Shown here: piece after piece, positions 29,831-38,500 of the stretch
Layout of the letters: each line of letters starts with the position of its first letter
Position numbering within the stretch: the stretch's first letter is position 1
Assembly (NCBI RefSeq): GCF_000013605.1
Contig: NC_007908.1
Span: 2,728,001-2,792,000 of the forward strand
DNA: 64,000 bases
DNA from: Rhodoferax ferrireducens T118
GTDB taxonomy: Bacteria; Pseudomonadota; Gammaproteobacteria; Burkholderiales; Burkholderiaceae_C
Direction: 5' to 3'
Position numbers and translations under genes: made by a program
The notes under the pieces: model-generated
Seen by the model: the letters and a program-made list of their open reading frames with translations, nothing else
Told to the model about the DNA's origin: nothing
Database searches by the model: none

Positions 29831-32509
29831 GTGACAGACGCAACTCCCTCCCCACTTGCAGCCCCGGCGCCCGACAGGCCCGACGCCCAGGCCATGGCGC
29901 TGGCGTCAGTGGCGGCGGCTGGCCATTTCGACGAACTGCGCGGCGCCACTGCCTCCCGTGCTGGCCCAGCCAACGCCGAGGCGGCGGATTCAAACGCTGA
30001 TGGAGGCCCGCTGGCGCCGGCGTGGACTCGGTTCTTTGAGCATTTGGCCGACAAGACCGCGCTTGACCTGAACCAGCGCGCCGCCAGTCTGGCGCGCCAG
30101 GTCCGCGACAACGGCGTCACCTGCAACGTCTATGCCGACGAAGACGGACTGCAGCGCCCCTGTTCGCTGGACTTGTTTCCGCTGATCATTGAGCCCGCCA
30201 GCTGGCAGCAGATTGAGTCTGGCGTACTGCAACGCGTGCGGCTGCTGGAGCGGATCATGGCCGACATCTACGGGCCGCAGCAGTTGCTGATGAAGGGCTG
30301 GTTGCCACCCGCGCTGGTGCAAGGGCACCCTGGCTACCTGCGTGCCATGCATGGCGTCAAGCCGGTCGGCGGCATGCATTTGCACGTTGCGGCCTTCGAC
30401 CTGGGGCGCGGTCCGGATGGCAACTGGTGGCTGGTGGGCCAGCATTGTCAGGCGCCATCGGGTTTGGGCAATCTGCTGGAAAACCGGCTGGCGGTTGCAA
30501 GCCAATTTCCCGAGGCCTTTCAGGCCCTGCACGTGCAAGGTCTGGCCGGCACTTACCGCGCCCTGATGGACAACCTGAAAACGAGGTGCCCGACCGGGGC
30601 GGACGCGCACCTCGCGTTGCTCACCCCCGGCCCTTACAACGAAACCTATTTTGAACAAGCCTGCCTGGCGCGTTACCTGGGCTTGAGCCTGGTGGAAGGC
30701 AGCGACTTGGTCGTGCGCGACGAGCGGCTCTACCTCAAGACCCTCCAAGGCCTGGTGCCGGTGCATGGCCTGTTGACACGGCTTGACGACGAGTACCTGG
30801 ATCCGCTGGAGCTGCGCGCTGACTCCGCCCTGGGTGTGCCGGGCTTGTTGCAGGCCATCCGCGCAGGCCATGTGCTGGTGGCCAATGCGCCAGGCTCGGC
30901 TTTTCTGGAGTCGCCCGCCCTGCTCGGCTTTTTGCCCGCCTTGTCACGCCATTTGCTGGGCGAAGAGCTGCAATTGGCCGCTCTGCCGAGCTGGTGGTGC
31001 GGTGAACGCTCGGCCCTGGAAGATGCCCTGCCCCGGTTGCGTAACAGCGTCATCAAAGCCACCTACCCCGGCTCGCCCGTCCACAACAGTTTTGATGCCG
31101 TGCTGGGCCGCTGCCTGTCAGCGCGCGAACTCGACGAATGGGCCGGGCGTATCGCGCGTCAAAGTGAGGAGCACACCATCCAGGCTTACCTGCCCTTATC
31201 ACAGATGCCCACCTGGCAGCCAGCAGCGCCAGCCACCAGCGCGAGCGCAGCGGGCACGGGCGGTGGGTCTGCGGGTCAGTTGCTGCCACGCTCGGCCATG
31301 CTGCGGGTATTTATGGTCTCAAGCGGCTTGCACTCCTGGCGCGTAGTGCCGGGCGGACTGGCGCGCGTGGCAGGTAGCACGGCAGAGCTTGCCACCATGC
31401 AGCGCGTCGGCCGCAGCGCCGACGTCTGGGCACTGACCTGCGGCGAAGTTGACCAGACGACGCTGTTGCAGCCGGACATGACAGCGGCTTCGGTGGCGCA
31501 GCCCAAACGACTGGTCACCAGCCGCGCAGCAGAAAATCTTTATTGGCTGGGCCGCTACACCGAGCGCACTGAAAACGCGCTGCGTCTGGCCCGCCTGACG
31601 CTGGAATGCCTCAACGGCGAGGCGCAGTCGCCGCCGGCCTTGCTGGCGTGGCTTGGCAGCATGGCGCTGGCCAACACGCTGGTGCTGCCGGGTGTGCCGT
31701 CGCCGGCCCAGGCGCGCCGCGACTTTGAGCGTTCGCTGATCGCCAGTCTGGGCAGCAACGACGGCGCGACCAGTGTTGGTTATTACCTGCGGGCCCTGAA
31801 AATGGCCGCCTCCAGCGTGCGCGAACAGTTGTCGCCAGCGCATTGGCGCGTCATTGTCCGGGCCGAAGAAGAGCTGTTTGCAGGCTGCGCTGAGCACACC
31901 AGCAGCGGCGACTATTCGTCGCAGGCGGCCCTGCAACTGCTGAAAAAAACCAGTGACCACATGGCCGCCATCACCGGCGCCCAGACGGATCGCATGACGC
32001 GCGACGACGGCTGGCGCTTGCTGAGCATGGGTCGGGATATTGAGCGTCTGGGGTTTTTGGCGGGTACCCTGGCGCGCGGCTTTGAAACCGGCAGTGTCCA
32101 TACCCAAGCGGGCTTTGAAGCCATGATGGCGCTGCTTGACTGCACCACCACCTTTCATGCCCGGTACCCGCAAAGCCGTGACATTGCCGCCCTGCTTGAC
32201 TTGCTGGTGCTTGACCCCGACAACCCGCGTTCCTTGGCTCAGGTGGCACGCGCGTTGCGCGGGTGTCTGTCCCAGCTGGCCGACGGCGCGCCCGGTCAAC
32301 TCGGCGCCTTGTTATTGCGCGTGCCCGACCCGCGGACGTGGGACCTGGCGCACCTGTGCGAAACCCGGCCATCGGGTTCAAACGGGTACTTTTTTGCGCT
32401 GAACGATTTGCTGCTGCAGTGCTCGGGGGCGGCCGTTGATGTATCGAATGCCATCAACAGCAGCTATTTCACGCATTCGGGAGAAATCAACGGGAGCGTG
32501 GGCCCATGA
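29831..32509 (+). CDS. Circularly permuted ATP-grasp / alpha-E fusion protein
   Basis: An 892-residue fusion. The N-terminal ~500 residues are a circularly permuted ATP-grasp domain (FPLIIEPASWQQIESGVLQR, LLERIMADIYGPQ, GPYNETYFEQACLARYLG). The C-terminal ~330 residues are an alpha-E domain (AAENLYWLGRYTERTENALR; DGWRLLSMGRDIERL). In many bacteria these are two genes; here they are one, followed by a transglutaminase gene. Such clusters have been proposed to make or break peptide-like bonds, but no substrate is known. The start is GTG 29831. The stop overlaps the ATG of the transglutaminase gene by 4 bp. The acidic and Ala-rich first 50 residues are poorly conserved. Confidence 0.87.
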   Translation: MTDATPSPLAAPAPDRPDAQAMALASVAAAGHFDELRGATASRAGPANAEAADSNADGGPLAPAWTRFFEHLADKTALDLNQRAASLARQVRDNGVTCNVYADEDGLQRPCSLDLFPLIIEPASWQQIESGVLQRVRLLERIMADIYGPQQLLMKGWLPPALVQGHPGYLRAMHGVKPVGGMHLHVAAFDLGRGPDGNWWLVGQHCQAPSGLGNLLENRLAVASQFPEAFQALHVQGLAGTYRALMDNLKTRCPTGADAHLALLTPGPYNETYFEQACLARYLGLSLVEGSDLVVRDERLYLKTLQGLVPVHGLLTRLDDEYLDPLELRADSALGVPGLLQAIRAGHVLVANAPGSAFLESPALLGFLPALSRHLLGEELQLAALPSWWCGERSALEDALPRLRNSVIKATYPGSPVHNSFDAVLGRCLSARELDEWAGRIARQSEEHTIQAYLPLSQMPTWQPAAPATSASAAGTGGGSAGQLLPRSAMLRVFMVSSGLHSWRVVPGGLARVAGSTAELATMQRVGRSADVWALTCGEVDQTTLLQPDMTAASVAQPKRLVTSRAAENLYWLGRYTERTENALRLARLTLECLNGEAQSPPALLAWLGSMALANTLVLPGVPSPAQARRDFERSLIASLGSNDGATSVGYYLRALKMAASSVREQLSPAHWRVIVRAEEELFAGCAEHTSSGDYSSQAALQLLKKTSDHMAAITGAQTDRMTRDDGWRLLSMGRDIERLGFLAGTLARGFETGSVHTQAGFEAMMALLDCTTTFHARYPQSRDIAALLDLLVLDPDNPRSLAQVARALRGCLSQLADGAPGQLGALLLRVPDPRTWDLAHLCETRPSGSNGYFFALNDLLLQCSGAAVDVSNAINSSYFTHSGEINGSVGP

Positions 32510-33498
32510 AACTGAGCGTCACCCACGAAACCCGCTATGACTACGCGCCTGCGGTAGGAACCGCGCAGCACATGGCCTACCTGCAACCCCTGAATACGCG
32601 TTCGCAGCGGCTTCTGGAACACACGCTGCAGATCGACCCGATACCGGCCAAAATCAGCCGGACACAAGACGTATTTGGCAACACCCGTTGTTATTTCTCA
32701 CTGCAGACACCGCACACGACCCTCACGGTGGTGGCACACAGCGTGGTCGAGACGATCGATTCTTCGCCACCTGCAAGCAGCATCAGTTGGGAGCAAACCC
32801 GGGAACTGTTTCGGTATCGCTCGGGAGGGCGCTTTGACGCCGCGACAGAATTTGTATTTGCTTCACCCTTTGTGCCCCGACACAGCGAATTTGCTGCCTA
32901 CGCGCGGCCCAGTTTCGCCACCGGTAGCTGCGTATTGACCGCAGCGCGGGACTTGATGCAGCGCATTCACAGCGACTTTGCCTACGAGAGCCAGAGCACC
33001 CAGGTCAACACCCCGGCGATAGAGGCGCTGGCGCAGCGCAAAGGGGTATGCCAGGATTTTGCCCACATCATGATTGCCTGCCTGCGGGCCATGGGGCTCG
33101 CTGCACGTTATGTCAGCGGCTATTTGCTGACCCAGCCTGCGCCGGGCACGGTCAAACTCAAAGGCAGTGACGCATCCCACGCCTGGGTGTCGGTGTATGT
33201 GCCGGATCTGCCCGAGGGTGCGCGCTGGTTCGATCTGGACCCCACCAACAACCGCAGTGGTTGGCACTCCCCCGGCGCAGACTATGTCACGCTGGCCCTG
33301 GGACGCGATTTCTCGGACGTGTCGCCGATTCGCGGCGTCATCCACGGCGGTGCCAACCATACGCTGTCTGTCGGTGTCACCGTGGAATCTGTCGCCAGCG
33401 ACGATCAGGCTAACCAGGCAACTGGCCAGACCCAAAAACAGGAACAAACTCAATTGCAGGGCCAGCAGCAATCACCAAGCCATGATGCTACAAATTAG
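32506..33498 (+). CDS. Transglutaminase-like protein
   Basis: A 330-residue protein with an N-terminal bacterial transglutaminase-associated beta domain (LSVTHETRYDYAPAV) and a transglutaminase core. The catalytic triad is visible: Cys in RKGVCQDFAH, His in DASHAWVSV, Asp in FDLDPTNN. Start ATG 32506 overlaps the ATP-grasp/alpha-E stop, confirming coupling. After the core lies a Gln/Thr-rich tail of about 35 residues, and the last codons and the stop are supplied by dispersed repeat copy D. It has no signal peptide, so it should act in the cytoplasm together with its partner. Confidence 0.9.
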   Translation: MKLSVTHETRYDYAPAVGTAQHMAYLQPLNTRSQRLLEHTLQIDPIPAKISRTQDVFGNTRCYFSLQTPHTTLTVVAHSVVETIDSSPPASSISWEQTRELFRYRSGGRFDAATEFVFASPFVPRHSEFAAYARPSFATGSCVLTAARDLMQRIHSDFAYESQSTQVNTPAIEALAQRKGVCQDFAHIMIACLRAMGLAARYVSGYLLTQPAPGTVKLKGSDASHAWVSVYVPDLPEGARWFDLDPTNNRSGWHSPGADYVTLALGRDFSDVSPIRGVIHGGANHTLSVGVTVESVASDDQANQATGQTQKQEQTQLQGQQQSPSHDATN

Positions 33499-33541
33499 AT
33501 AGCATAACGCGCTTTATATTTGGGGGCTAAAGGTCTATTTA
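33486..33541 (+). repeat. Dispersed repeat family 1, copy D
   Basis: It contains GCTACAAATTAGATAGC and TTTGGGGGCTAAAGG. It begins inside the last codons of the transglutaminase gene and provides its stop. It lies on the left side of the E1/cytochrome operon, in the same orientation as copy E at the right side. Confidence 0.65.
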
Positions 33542-33589
33542 GTCACCAAGCCTGGGTAGTCCCGACCCCCATTCAGCGGCGCCACCGAT

Positions 33590-34534
33590 TCAGCCGCGGC
33601 CGGAGACGAGCACCGGTTTGAGATCACGGATGAAGAATTCCGTCAGACCCGCGCGGCTGAGGTGATCGGTATCGAAATAGAGGCTCGGCTCGCTCGTCTT
33701 CGCCGAGAAGTCGTAAAAAAGCACGTCACGCGCAGCAAGTAAACGCGAGAGCGCATCATCGAAGCCCGCCTCCTCGGGAAGCTGGCGGTAAAACTGGGGC
33801 GGCACCGGCATCTTGATGACGACCACAGTGACACCCTCCTTGCGGGCCAAGGCAATGAGCGCTGAGAATTCCTCGAAATATCGGGACAGGGCTGCGGACG
33901 AGACCTTGTCTGGGTACAGGTAGTCGATGCGCTTTTTCACAGCCGAGGATGAGGGCCGATAGGCGCGCTCGAACTGGGCTTCACCTTCCCAGACATCGCG
34001 CTGGAAGCGCTCCCGATTGTTGATCTTCGAGAAGCCGCTGACGTAGTCAAGCACGGCACGCGCATCCACCCCTTCATGGCGGGCGTAATCCCAGAGGCGC
34101 CGGGCGATGGCCGGTTCGAATGGCGTGCGCCGCAGGAGCTTGGCGTCGCCGAAGCGGTCCTCGTTCCATGTGCGCGAGTAGAACGCGAATGAATCGACGA
34201 CATAGAGCAGATGGCGCGCGCGATGCGAACGCAGGAAATGCTCGAACACAAAGCGGTTGTAGAGCGGCCCGGCGCCGGGCGCGGCCAGGTTCAGTATCCT
34301 GAGCTGCGTCTCGCGCTCCATCTGCGCATTGAAGTCGGCGAAATCGAGCGGCATGGCGTGCGAGGCGCCGAGTATCACCCAGTCAACCGTGCTGTCCTGC
34401 GTGGTCGCAATCTTGAAGAATGGGTTGCTGCGTCCGGTGCGAAGCATGAGCTGCTCGGCGGCGTAATAAACGCCGGCGTAGAGCGCGAGGCCGATCGCGA
34501 TGAAGATGAGTGCGGATCTTCCCAGGCGTTTCAT
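33590..34534 (-). CDS. SGNH-like protein paired with MBOAT acyltransferase
   Basis: A 314-residue protein with one N-terminal membrane helix (LIFIAIGLALYAGVYYA) and a probably periplasmic domain. VILGASHAM looks like the block I nucleophile region of an SGNH/DUF1574-like fold, and FDTDHLSRAG like the block V Asp/His pair. Proteins of this kind often accompany MBOAT O-acyltransferases (as AlgJ/AlgX with AlgI) and complete acyl transfer onto a polymer or lipid. It starts 3 bp after the MBOAT stop and is the last gene of the seven-gene operon. The acceptor is unknown. Confidence 0.72.
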   Translation of the reverse strand: MKRLGRSALIFIAIGLALYAGVYYAAEQLMLRTGRSNPFFKIATTQDSTVDWVILGASHAMPLDFADFNAQMERETQLRILNLAAPGAGPLYNRFVFEHFLRSHRARHLLYVVDSFAFYSRTWNEDRFGDAKLLRRTPFEPAIARRLWDYARHEGVDARAVLDYVSGFSKINNRERFQRDVWEGEAQFERAYRPSSSAVKKRIDYLYPDKVSSAALSRYFEEFSALIALARKEGVTVVVIKMPVPPQFYRQLPEEAGFDDALSRLLAARDVLFYDFSAKTSEPSLYFDTDHLSRAGLTEFFIRDLKPVLVSGRG

Positions 34535-34537
34535 GTG

Positions 34538-36010
34538 TCAGAACTGCATGTAGATGAACTCGCGCGCCTGCCACCGGCCGAGGATCAGCAGGACAAAGAT
34601 GGCGAGATACCAGAGGCCCCAGCGCACCACCACCGGCGCCGCAGCCAGCCTCTGAAAAATCGACCGGCGCTCGTCAACGATCTCGACGCTGATCAGGAAC
34701 GCGATCAACGCGAAGGCCGTGTAATGATCCGCAGTGAAGGGAAATCTCGGCAGCAAAGACGGGATATTGGTGAGGTTCAGGCCGATTTTCTTGAGGATCA
34801 GCCACGCATCGCCAAGCGTTCGGGCACGGAAGAACACCCAGGTGATCGCGATCAGGTGGAAGGTCAGCAGCACGCGCAGCGCGAGCAGCGGCACGCTTTG
34901 GCTGATGCGCGGCAGCCATGCACCGACGCGGCGCCAGAATGGGCGTGTGGCCAGGCCGGCCCATTGGTAGCTGCCGTTGAGCGCGCCCCACACGAGGAAG
35001 GTCCAGCCGACGCCGTAACCGAGTCCCGCGTGCCACAGGCCGCTGGCGATAAACACCAGCATCAGGTTCAGGTACTGGCGCACCGGGCCGGTTCGGCTGC
35101 CGCCGAGCGGGATGTACAGGTAGTCACGGAACCACCGGCCGAGCGAAATGTGCCAGCGTTCGCCCCAGAACTCGGCCGTGCTTTTGGCCAGATAGGGCCG
35201 GCGAAAATTCTCCATCAGCTGCAGCCCGAACAGCAGCGAGACGCCGATCGCGATGTCGGTGTAGCCCGAGAAGTCGCAGTAGATCTGGAAGGCAAAAAAA
35301 TAGACGCTGATCAATAGGTCGATTGGCGAGGCGAAGGCCGCGATGCCGAAGCTCTTGTCAACCATAGGCGCGAGGTTGTCGGCGATCACGACCTTCTTGA
35401 TAAGGCCCCAGCCAATCAACTGCAAGCCGAGCACCAGCCGTTCGGGATCGGCGCGCAGGCCGGCCGACAACTGCGGCAGAAAGGTCGTGGCGCGTTCAAT
35501 GGGGCCGGCAAGAATTTTGGGGAACCACGCGAGGTACAGCGCGACATGGCCGGCGCTGTGCTGCCCGGGAAGGCGCCGGGCATACGTGTCAACAAGGTAG
35601 CTGACCGCCGAAAAGGCATAGAACGAATAGCCGACCGGCGTCGTGATGGCGAGCCGCGGCAGCGAGATGGCGGAGTCGCCGCCAAAAGACTGGCCGGCAA
35701 GCCGTTCCAACTCGCCAGCGGCGAAGTCGTAGAACTTGAAGGCAACGAGCGAGCCAACGACCACGACAAGGCCTGCGCCCAGAAGCAGGCGCCGCAAACG
35801 TTCGCCCGTCGTGTGCGCCAGCCCCACGCCGCAGCCCCAGACCAAGAGCGTGAGTGCGCCCAGGTAAACGAGGTTGAACGGTTGCAAGGCCCCGTAGAAG
35901 CCGTAACTTGCGAGCAACAGCCAAATCCAGCGCTTGCCCGGGGGCAGCAGCGCGAACAGCATCAGCGCAAGCGGGAGGAAGACGAAGAATTCGAGCGAGG
36001 TGAACAGCAT
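34538..36010 (-). CDS. MBOAT family membrane O-acyltransferase
   Basis: A 490-residue multi-spanning protein of the AlgI/DltB-type MBOAT family, which moves acyl groups across the membrane to an extracytoplasmic acceptor. Signatures: FPKILAGPIERATTFLPQL, CDFSGYTDIAIG, FWGERWHISLGRWFRDYLYI and the catalytic His region SGLWHAGLGYG. About ten hydrophobic helices are visible, matching the family length of 460-520. It lies 32 bp after the second cytochrome gene and 3 bp before the SGNH-like gene. The association with an exported E1-type enzyme is unusual. Confidence 0.92.
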   Translation of the reverse strand: MLFTSLEFFVFLPLALMLFALLPPGKRWIWLLLASYGFYGALQPFNLVYLGALTLLVWGCGVGLAHTTGERLRRLLLGAGLVVVVGSLVAFKFYDFAAGELERLAGQSFGGDSAISLPRLAITTPVGYSFYAFSAVSYLVDTYARRLPGQHSAGHVALYLAWFPKILAGPIERATTFLPQLSAGLRADPERLVLGLQLIGWGLIKKVVIADNLAPMVDKSFGIAAFASPIDLLISVYFFAFQIYCDFSGYTDIAIGVSLLFGLQLMENFRRPYLAKSTAEFWGERWHISLGRWFRDYLYIPLGGSRTGPVRQYLNLMLVFIASGLWHAGLGYGVGWTFLVWGALNGSYQWAGLATRPFWRRVGAWLPRISQSVPLLALRVLLTFHLIAITWVFFRARTLGDAWLILKKIGLNLTNIPSLLPRFPFTADHYTAFALIAFLISVEIVDERRSIFQRLAAAPVVVRWGLWYLAIFVLLILGRWQAREFIYMQF

Positions 36011-36042
36011 GTGTCACACCTGCGGCGTCCACCGTCGCACAG

Positions 36043-36660
36043 CTAGTAAGTCGCGCCGCCAGCGCGCAACTCCTCTGGCACCTCATCGATCGGAATCGCG
36101 GCGTTCAGAATCAGGTAGCTTGCGAGCGCTTCGCGCTGCTCGCGTGTCAACTTGATCTGGATGTGGCTTGGCTTGTTCATCGAACCCAGCCAGGCATCCT
36201 TGCTGCGCTTTTGCGTGATCACGACCGTGACGATATGGCAGCTCTGGCAATACTCAAGCGTGAAGTCGCGCCCGTCCAGCGGCAGCAGCTTCTCCCAATT
36301 CGCCTGAGCGGGATTCGCAGGAATCTTGGCCGTAGGCAACGGCATGTTGAACGACAGGTAGTCGGCAAGCGTGAGCAACTCCTTCTCGTTCAGGCCTTGC
36401 AGTCCTGTGATCGCCTTGCTATGGTCCTGCAAGTAGCTTCGCCACTCTTCGCGCGTGTGTTTTGCGCTCAGCAGTGCCTTCACTTCACCGGCCGGCGGGC
36501 GGCTCGCAAAGACCTTGGCCAGAAGTGTCCTGCCACCCAAGGGAATGAAGTCGAACACATCGGCTGCCTGGGCCTGCAGGGGTGCGAGAAGCAGCACGGT
36601 GAGCCAAGGCAGGACAGCGCGCGCAAATAGACGAAGAATTTTCATGGCAGTCTCTGACAT
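36043..36660 (-). CDS. Exported monohaem c-type cytochrome, paralogue B
   Basis: A 205-residue protein with a signal peptide (LPWLTVLLLAPLQAQA) and a single haem-binding CQSCH (C138, C141, H142). It shares its layout with the neighbouring cytochrome: P-x-GGR-x-LL early, NMPL, L-P-x-DGRD just before the haem motif, then TQKR, and a second asparagine/proline-containing helix at the end. The two are clearly tandem duplicates. ATG 36660 has GGAG 8 nt upstream; the longer TTG start is rejected. Maturation needs the cytochrome c assembly system, so the haem sits in the periplasm. I infer that it passes electrons from the exported E1 enzyme of this operon. Confidence 0.83.
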   Translation of the reverse strand: MSETAMKILRLFARAVLPWLTVLLLAPLQAQAADVFDFIPLGGRTLLAKVFASRPPAGEVKALLSAKHTREEWRSYLQDHSKAITGLQGLNEKELLTLADYLSFNMPLPTAKIPANPAQANWEKLLPLDGRDFTLEYCQSCHIVTVVITQKRSKDAWLGSMNKPSHIQIKLTREQREALASYLILNAAIPIDEVPEELRAGGATY

Positions 36661-36674
36661 GTCTAGGACTCCGA

Positions 36675-37232
36675 TCAAAACCGCAAATCCTGCGGCACGT
36701 CCTCGATCTTCATCGGCATGTTGAGAGCCGAGTAGCGTGCGAACTCCTCACGCTCCTGCGGGTTCATATTCAACTCGCGATGGAAAGGCGACAGGAACAT
36801 GTTGCGCCAACCTTGGGCATTGCGTTTCTGCGTCAAGTGGCTCGCGAACAGCGAGTGGCAGGATTGGCACCCGTTCCACGCGAGGTCACGTCCATCCGGC
36901 GGCAGCGCGGAGGCCAAGTTGTCGCGCTTCAAAGCGTCATCGGACAGCGGCATGTTGACGGCGAGATAGGCGGCCAGCGTCGCGAGCTCGCGCTCGGTCA
37001 ACGCCTTCTTGCGCGCAGCGACGAAATCGAGCCATTGCGGCTCAGTGCGGCGTGCCTGCGCAATCGCGCGCAGCTCGACCTGGTCGGGAGGAGCGCCAAG
37101 TAGATCAAGCAACAGTGCCCTGCCGCCTTTGGGCATGAAAGCATTGTCTTCCCCCGCTGCCTGCACGAATGCGGACACGGCCATGGCGAGAACGACCAGG
37201 AACAGCCGCCCCCCGTTTGCCACTGTGCTCAT
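36675..37232 (-). CDS. Exported monohaem c-type cytochrome, paralogue A
   Basis: A 185-residue protein with a signal peptide (LFLVVLAMAVSAFVQAAG) and one CQSCH haem motif (C122, C125, H126). The sequence is a paralogue of the protein at 36043: MPKGGRALLLDLLG, NMPLSDD, LPPDGRDLAWNG, THLTQKR-type segment after the haem, and a terminal NMPMKIEDVPQDLRF. A methionine in the final NMPM could be the distal haem ligand (inference). Its ATG overlaps the stop of the zinc-ribbon gene by 4 bp. The family is not one I can name; it is not a standard class I cytochrome c by length. Confidence 0.83.
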   Translation of the reverse strand: MSTVANGGRLFLVVLAMAVSAFVQAAGEDNAFMPKGGRALLLDLLGAPPDQVELRAIAQARRTEPQWLDFVAARKKALTERELATLAAYLAVNMPLSDDALKRDNLASALPPDGRDLAWNGCQSCHSLFASHLTQKRNAQGWRNMFLSPFHRELNMNPQEREEFARYSALNMPMKIEDVPQDLRF

Positions 37233-37519
37233 GGCCCGCTCTTGGCCGCGGCCCGGTCGCCGAACGAGAAAACAGGCACGTTCAACGCCGTTCGCGCCTT
37301 TTCCGCCGGAAAACCTTCGCCGCGGAGCAAGTCAAGGCCGACGACCGTTGTATCGTCATAGAACTGCTCGGCGCATGCCCCGCAGACGAGCGCGGGAATA
37401 TCCTCCACGACCACCAGCCGGTCGTCCTGCCAGAACGCGGAGCGCACGTGACTGATGCTCACGTTGACGCTGCCGCAGTTCGCGCAGGTGAGGGACGGCT
37501 TCTGTTGAAGCGAATCCAT
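37229..37519 (-). CDS. YgiT-type zinc-ribbon protein
   Basis: A 96-residue protein with two CxxC knuckles, CANCG near the N-terminus and CGACAEQFYDD about 35 residues later, separated by a beta-rich stretch ending VEDIPALVC. This is the YgiT-type zinc finger also found at the N-terminus of MqsA-like antitoxins. No helix-turn-helix domain follows and no toxin gene adjoins, so it is probably not an antitoxin. ATG 37519 overlaps the E1 beta stop by one base (TGATG), and its stop overlaps the next ATG, so it is translated together with the enzyme and cytochromes. It may help assembly or act as a small metal protein (inference). Confidence 0.78.
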   Translation of the reverse strand: MDSLQQKPSLTCANCGSVNVSISHVRSAFWQDDRLVVVEDIPALVCGACAEQFYDDTTVVGLDLLRGEGFPAEKARTALNVPVFSFGDRAAAKSGP

Positions 37520-38490
37520 CAACCGACCAACTTTTTCGCTGCGGCGATGATGTGGTCTGCGTTGGGCCGCATCCACAAAAACATCTCTGGCGCAGCCGGC
37601 GGCGGGGCGTCGGGGAACGCAATGCGCTTGAAGCGCGCGCCATCCACATTTTCAGCACAACGAGCAATCACTTCGGCGCCCGGGCAGAGCGTGTAATACG
37701 ACTGATCGACCGTCAGCAACCGTTTGGTTTTCTGCACCGACTTCACCAGTGTCTCGGTATCCATCGGCTTGAGGCAGCGCAGGTCGATCGTCTCGACCTT
37801 CATACCCTGCTTCTGCAGCAAGTCGGCTGCCTTGAGTACTTCGGGCATGCCGCCGCCGGAACCGACGATCGAGATGTCGCTTCCGATCGTGCGAACGGCG
37901 GCCTTGTCGAGCGGCGTCGTGTACTGCTCATTGGGCACCTCTTCCATCAATTCGCGCAGCCCGGCCGGATACAGGTAGCAGACCGGATTGGGATCGCGGA
38001 TCGCCGAGGCCATCATGCCTTTCGCATCGGTAGGCGTGGACGGAACGACGGTCTTGACGCCGGGGATGTGCGCGTAATAGGTGTCGATCTCGTAGTCCGA
38101 ATGCTGGCCTGCGAAACCCGGCGTCTGTCCTGTCATCTCCAGGAGAAACACGATAGGCATTGACGCCATCCCCCCGGTCATGGAACGCAGCTTGCCGGCG
38201 TGGTTCTGAATGACCTGGAAGCACATGCAGTTTCCCTGGTAGGGAATATAGGTCACCGCCTTGGAACCGGCGAGACCCGCGCCCAAGACGCATGAGGCCA
38301 TCCAGTTCTCGTCGATCCCGGTGTTCACCACGCGTTTGCGCCCGAACTCCTTCTCGAGATTGATCACCGGCATGCCGGGCGTGGAGGCCACCGGCGGCGT
38401 CAACTCGTAAATCCAGATCATGTTCTTGTCCTGGCGCATTTCATACTGCACCGCCTCAAGGACTGCATACATCCAACTCTTGCGTGCCAT
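37519..38490 (-). CDS. ThDP-dependent dehydrogenase E1 beta-type subunit
   Basis: A 323-residue transketolase-like subunit resembling the beta chain of pyruvate/acetoin dehydrogenase E1. The N-terminal pyrimidine-binding domain keeps a glutamate (E61 in NTGIDE) at the place of the usual TPISE motif. The C-terminal domain has IVGSGGGMPEVLKAADLL and RCLKPMDTETLVKSV. The middle part (GNCMCFQVIQNHAGKLRSM) departs from normal E1 beta sequences. GGAGAA lies 4 nt before ATG 38490. It has no signal peptide although its partner does, so it would have to be exported as a folded complex with E1 alpha through Tat (inference). No E2/E3 gene is present. Confidence 0.87.
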   Translation of the reverse strand: MARKSWMYAVLEAVQYEMRQDKNMIWIYELTPPVASTPGMPVINLEKEFGRKRVVNTGIDENWMASCVLGAGLAGSKAVTYIPYQGNCMCFQVIQNHAGKLRSMTGGMASMPIVFLLEMTGQTPGFAGQHSDYEIDTYYAHIPGVKTVVPSTPTDAKGMMASAIRDPNPVCYLYPAGLRELMEEVPNEQYTTPLDKAAVRTIGSDISIVGSGGGMPEVLKAADLLQKQGMKVETIDLRCLKPMDTETLVKSVQKTKRLLTVDQSYYTLCPGAEVIARCAENVDGARFKRIAFPDAPPPAAPEMFLWMRPNADHIIAAAKKLVG

Positions 38491-38500
38491 GGTCTTCTCC

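Noticed and set aside
34211..35317. 368-codon open frame on the plus strand
   Set aside because: Antisense to the SGNH-like and MBOAT genes, rich in Glu/Arg/Gln without domain pattern.
37229..37519. Antitoxin call for the YgiT-type protein
   Set aside because: No HTH domain, no adjacent toxin, and overlapping coupling to enzyme and cytochrome genes.
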